Of a stretch of DNA of 64,000 nucleotides, positions 61,127 through 64,000 are shown piece by piece. The stretch lies in assembly GCF_025993685.1 (NCBI RefSeq), contig NZ_DAJPEN010000001.1, positions 2,542,001-2,606,000 of the forward strand, written 5' to 3'. A program made the translations under genes and the position numbers. This DNA is from Bacteroides mediterraneensis (GTDB taxonomy: Bacteria > Bacteroidota > Bacteroidia > Bacteroidales > Bacteroidaceae). Below the pieces are notes generated by a model. That model was not told where the DNA came from. It was given only the letters and a program-made list of their open reading frames with translations, and searched no databases. Numbering within the stretch: position 1 is the stretch's first letter; the number at the start of each line of letters is the position of its first letter.

Positions 61127-61159
61127 TTTCCTCAGAGAGTAAAATTATCCGTATCTTTG
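61127..61159 (+). promoter_or_regulatory. Promoter of the PfkB kinase gene
   Basis: TTTC (61127-61130), 21 bases, TATCTTTG (61152-61159), one mismatch to consensus. Start expected near 61166, 20 bases before the ATG. Confidence 0.7.
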
Positions 61160-61186
61160 CAAACGCATAAAAAGACAAACCAACCC

Positions 61187-62092
61187 ATGAATGATATTTG
61201 TTGCATCGGACACATTACATTAGACAAGATTGTGACTCCAAAACAAACTACTTACATGCCGGGAGGCACCTCATATTATTTCTCTCACGGCATCCGTCGG
61301 TTACATGACTTCAAAAACTACAAACTGGTCACAGCGGTTGCACCCAGCGAATACGGTATCGTGGAAGAAATGAGAAAGGAAGGTATCCAAGTGGAAGTCC
61401 TCCCAAGCCGTCATACGGTGTACTTCGAAAATACATACGAAGAAAACCAGGATAACCGCTCCCAGCGTGTACTGGCAAAGGCGGACCCTTTTACGGCAGA
61501 TGCCCTCAAAGATGAAAATGCACGCATCTTCCATCTGGGAAGTCTGCTGGCGGATGATTTTCCATTGGAAGTAGTCAAAGAACTGGCGCAAAAAGGTACC
61601 TTGGCCGTGGATGCGCAAGGATATTTGCGGGAAGTGAAAGGCGAACAGGTATATCCTGTTGACTGGCACGAAAAAAAGAAAGCCTTGAAATACATTGATA
61701 TACTGAAAGTCAACGAGCACGAAGCAGAAGTGCTGACCGGATTCAAGGACCCACAGCAGGCGGCCCGCCAGCTGGCACAATGGGGAGTAAAAGAAGTTCT
61801 GCTGACTTTGGGCAGTTTGGGTAGCCTTATCTATGCCGAAGGCAAGTTTTACAAGATACCAGCCTACGCCCCGAAAGAAGTGGTGGATGCCACAGGATGT
61901 GGAGACACTTATGTGCTGGGGTATCTGTACATGCGTAACAAAGGTGCATCCTATGCTGAAGCCGGATGTTTTGCCGCCGCCATGTCGACCATCAAATTGG
62001 AAAAGTCAGGCCCTTTTTCCGGAACGGAAGAAGAAGTATGGCACATCCTGCAGACCGACAAGGCCAAGCCGGAAGTGCTGGCTGCTCAATAA
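61187..62092 (+). CDS. PfkB-family sugar or nucleoside kinase
   Basis: About 301 residues from MNDICCIGHITLDKIVTPKQ. Substrate-lid glycines: YMPGGTSYYFSHGIRRL. C-terminal signature EVVDATGCGDTYVLGYLYMR has the catalytic Asp but Cys in place of the usual Ala of GAGD. VNEHEAEVLTGF is the other family mark. Substrate unclear; the next-door inositol-phosphate synthase suggests an inositol- or sugar-related role, but they are on opposite strands. Confidence 0.85.
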   Translation: MNDICCIGHITLDKIVTPKQTTYMPGGTSYYFSHGIRRLHDFKNYKLVTAVAPSEYGIVEEMRKEGIQVEVLPSRHTVYFENTYEENQDNRSQRVLAKADPFTADALKDENARIFHLGSLLADDFPLEVVKELAQKGTLAVDAQGYLREVKGEQVYPVDWHEKKKALKYIDILKVNEHEAEVLTGFKDPQQAARQLAQWGVKEVLLTLGSLGSLIYAEGKFYKIPAYAPKEVVDATGCGDTYVLGYLYMRNKGASYAEAGCFAAAMSTIKLEKSGPFSGTEEEVWHILQTDKAKPEVLAAQ

Positions 62093-62119
62093 GCAAAACA
62101 AAGATTATATCATAGAAGA

Positions 62120-62164
62120 AAGGGTTTGCATACTGAATCACTCAGCTGCAAACCCTTGTTTTTT
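62120..62164 (+). terminator. Terminator of the PfkB gene
   Basis: AAGGGTTTGCA pairs with TGCAAACCCTT, an 11-bp perfect stem with a 16-base loop, followed by GTTTTTT. It also lies just past the convergent pstB stop. Confidence 0.88.
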
Positions 62165-62184
62165 ACCTGTCATCGGTTACCGGA

Positions 62185-62955
62185 TTATCCCATCTTACCC
62201 GTCAGATAAGCCCGGGTGCGTTCGTCTACCGGATTCTTGAACATCTTTTCCGTATCGTCGTATTCAATCAATTCTCCCATATACATGAACATGGAGCGGT
62301 CGGAGATACGCATCGCCTGCGACATGTTGTGTGTCACAATCAAGATGGTCACCTCTTTCTTCAGCTGGTCCATCAGGCCCTCAATATGCTTGGTGGCAAT
62401 CGGGTCCAAGGCAGAAGTCGGTTCGTCCATCAAGAGCACATCCGGCTGGAGTGCCAGCGAGCGGGCAATGCACAAACGCTGCTGTTGTCCTCCGGACAGG
62501 AAGGTACCCCGCTTGGTCAAGGCATCCTTCACCTCGTCCCACAGGCACACGTTCCGCAGGTTGCGTTCCACGATTTCATCCTTCTGCGACTTTGACAGAT
62601 GGATACCGTTCAGGATGTATCCAGCCAGCACATTGTCATAAATGTTCATGGTAGGGAAAGGGTTCGGGCGCTGGAACACCATACCGATGCGGCGCCGTTC
62701 CTCCATCGGGTGCATCTGTAGCACATTCTCTCCGTTCAGCAAAATCTCACCCGTCACACGGATATTCTTGTATAACTCATGCATACGGTTCACCGCACGC
62801 AGCAAGGTACTCTTTCCGCATCCGGAAGGCCCCATAATGGCCGTAATCGTATTTTTCTCAATATCGGCCGATACGTGTTTCACGGCCATCACACTGCTGG
62901 TGTACGAGATGCACACATCTTTTATCTGGAGAATCGGATTCTTTATATTTTCCAT
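62185..62955 (-). CDS. pstB: Phosphate ABC transporter ATP-binding protein
   Basis: 256 residues, standard PstB. Walker A IMGPSGCGKSTLLRAVNRMH, Q-loop GMVFQRPNPFPTMNIYDNVL, signature FLSGGQQQRLCIARSLALQP, Walker B VLLMDEPTSALDPIATKHIE, and H-loop VTILIVTHNMSQAMRISDRS. It powers high-affinity phosphate uptake through PstCA. Its start overlaps the pstA stop by 13 bases; order pstC-pstA-pstB. Confidence 0.96.
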   Translation of the reverse strand: MENIKNPILQIKDVCISYTSSVMAVKHVSADIEKNTITAIMGPSGCGKSTLLRAVNRMHELYKNIRVTGEILLNGENVLQMHPMEERRRIGMVFQRPNPFPTMNIYDNVLAGYILNGIHLSKSQKDEIVERNLRNVCLWDEVKDALTKRGTFLSGGQQQRLCIARSLALQPDVLLMDEPTSALDPIATKHIEGLMDQLKKEVTILIVTHNMSQAMRISDRSMFMYMGELIEYDDTEKMFKNPVDERTRAYLTGKMG

Positions 62956-63812
62956 TTCTTTGCAATTCGTTTAGCTAATAAATTCAGACATAACACAAAA
63001 GTCAACAGGAAGAGAGAAGCTCCCCATATCAGGCTCTGCAGGTTCGGGTCGTTGAAAAATTCCCAAATCAGCAACGGTACGGCCGACATCGGCTTGGTCA
63101 TGTTCCAGCTGATGGCCGCACCTCCCAGAGCCGTAAACATCAACGGGGCTGTTTCACCTACCACACGCGAGATGGCCAGCAAGATACCAGTAAAGATACT
63201 GCCCAAAGCGGAAGGCAACATCACCTTCAACATCACCCGCCAGTAGCTTCCTCCCAAAGCCAGTCCGGCTTCTTTCAACGTTTCCGGAAGCACCTTCATG
63301 GTTTCCTCCGTAGAACGGATAATCAACGGCAGCATCATGATGAACAGAGCCACACTTCCAGCAATGGCCGAATATCCTTTCATCGGCACCACCACCCAAA
63401 TATAGGTGATAATACCAATAATAATGGACGGGGTTCCCTGAAGCAAGTCGGTCAAGTAACTGACAATCACCGCAAACCAGCTTTTTCTGTATTCCGAAAG
63501 ACAAATACCGCAGAGTATTCCTACCGGAATGGCTACCACGGCTGCCAGAATCAGCATCAGGAAGGTTCCGATAATTCCGTTGGCAATTCCTCCCGGAATG
63601 GCTTCTCCAGCAGAAGCGGCCATCATTGCCTTATAGGCATTCGGCGTGGCTTCCGTGATGAACGACCAGCCCAGCTGTCTCCATCCTTTCACCAATACTT
63701 CTCCCAGTATGGCCAGCAACGGAATTGCAGTCACTCCCGACAGCACACATACCAGGATGTAAAGCAACCGGCTCTTCAGAATACGCAATTTTATATTATT
63801 TCCATACAACAT
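62943..63812 (-). CDS. pstA: Phosphate ABC transporter permease PstA
   Basis: 289 residues with six membrane segments. The coupling-helix region PLIIRSTEETMKVLPETLKE, AGLALGGSYWRVMLKVMLPS and ALGSIFTGILLAISRVVGET is the EAA loop of the family. The start MLYGNNIKLRILKSRLLYIL lies about 20 bases after the pstC stop. Confidence 0.95.
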   Translation of the reverse strand: MLYGNNIKLRILKSRLLYILVCVLSGVTAIPLLAILGEVLVKGWRQLGWSFITEATPNAYKAMMAASAGEAIPGGIANGIIGTFLMLILAAVVAIPVGILCGICLSEYRKSWFAVIVSYLTDLLQGTPSIIIGIITYIWVVVPMKGYSAIAGSVALFIMMLPLIIRSTEETMKVLPETLKEAGLALGGSYWRVMLKVMLPSALGSIFTGILLAISRVVGETAPLMFTALGGAAISWNMTKPMSAVPLLIWEFFNDPNLQSLIWGASLFLLTFVLCLNLLAKRIAKKWKI

Positions 63813-63832
63813 ATATTCTTCTTTTTAGAGAG

Positions 63833-64000
63833 TTAGACATGACGGGCACGACGAATCAGAATCTTACCGATGATATTGATAATGGCTGTAATCAAGAACA
63901 ACAGCAATCCGATAGCTATCAGTGAAGACAGCTTCAAACCATCCGCTTCTCCAAACTGGTTGGCAATGATACTCGCCATGGTGTTTCCCGTGGTACGCAG
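63833..64000 (-). CDS. pstC: Phosphate ABC transporter permease PstC, C-terminal part (runs off the window)
   Basis: The last 55 residues: LRTTGNTMASIIANQFGEAD, GLKLSSLIAIGLLLFLITAI, INIIGKILIRRARHV. The TGNTMASIIANQFGEA block is typical of PstC, followed by the last membrane helix and a basic end. Cut by the window edge. Confidence 0.9.
   Translation of the reverse strand: MRTTGNTMASIIANQFGEADGLKLSSLIAIGLLLFLITAIINIIGKILIRRARHV

Overview
This window comes from a gut Bacteroidales chromosome, most like Bacteroides or Phocaeicola. The evidence is the repeated TTTG-N19/20-TAnnTTTG promoters, NVEALA-type peptides, a GH109 enzyme, a reverse rubrerythrin next to a Fur/PerR regulator, and the gene content overall. 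I worked by reading only; family assignments are from memory and no search was run.

Layout. 0-2.4 kb: ilvB (partial) and ilvD on the minus strand, preceded by a complete branched-chain amino-acid attenuator (promoter, leader peptide, antiterminator/terminator pair). 2.6-4.4 kb: a GH109/Gfo-Idh-MocA enzyme. 4.5-13.3 kb: a GC-rich minus-strand efflux operon, adaptor - RND pump - TolC-like channel - second RND pump. 13.4-36.5 kb: a low-GC minus-strand accessory region. It holds eleven secreted six-bladed-propeller or DUF4221 lipoproteins, three Cys-rich NVEALA precursor peptides, a signal peptidase I, a Wzy_C-like/TPR membrane protein and two membrane-anchored DNA-binding regulators (one apparently 5'-truncated). 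It also holds a decayed toxin-antitoxin pair, a truncated near-copy of the efflux adaptor gene and at least five deletion or chimeric gene remnants. 36.6-38.1 kb: an AAA-ATPase/PD-(D/E)XK protein. 38.9-64 kb: mostly conserved housekeeping genes: phosphoglucomutase, M23 peptidase, C69 dipeptidase, PhoH, purC, menaquinone methyltransferase, aroE, hydrolase, NAD synthetase, PerR/rubrerythrin, DUF418, secG-lptE-sigma54 activator operon, DUF5686 outer-membrane protein, inositol-phosphate synthase, PfkB kinase and the pst phosphate transporter (pstC partial).

The most interesting part is the 13.4-36.5 kb region. Each NVEALA peptide gene sits directly upstream of a lipoprotein gene. Behind each start, on the opposite strand, is a ~95-nt element that looks like a small RNA gene. 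Two of the three copies have an excellent Bacteroides promoter (TTTG-N20-TACCTTTG) and a hairpin followed by a T-run; the third has compensatory changes in the hairpin. Near its predicted 5' end the RNA carries ACACCTCCTTTCT, which matches the 3' tail of Bacteroides 16S rRNA (the anti-Shine-Dalgarno).

Working model (inference): NVEALA peptides are exported and cleaved after the A-L-A of the motif, perhaps by the embedded signal peptidase. Their Cys-rich, unrelated C-terminal cores act outside the cytoplasm with the paired propeller lipoproteins. The TPR-TM-HTH and winged-helix proteins would sense envelope signals. The locus evolves by duplication, core replacement and deletion, leaving chimeric debris.
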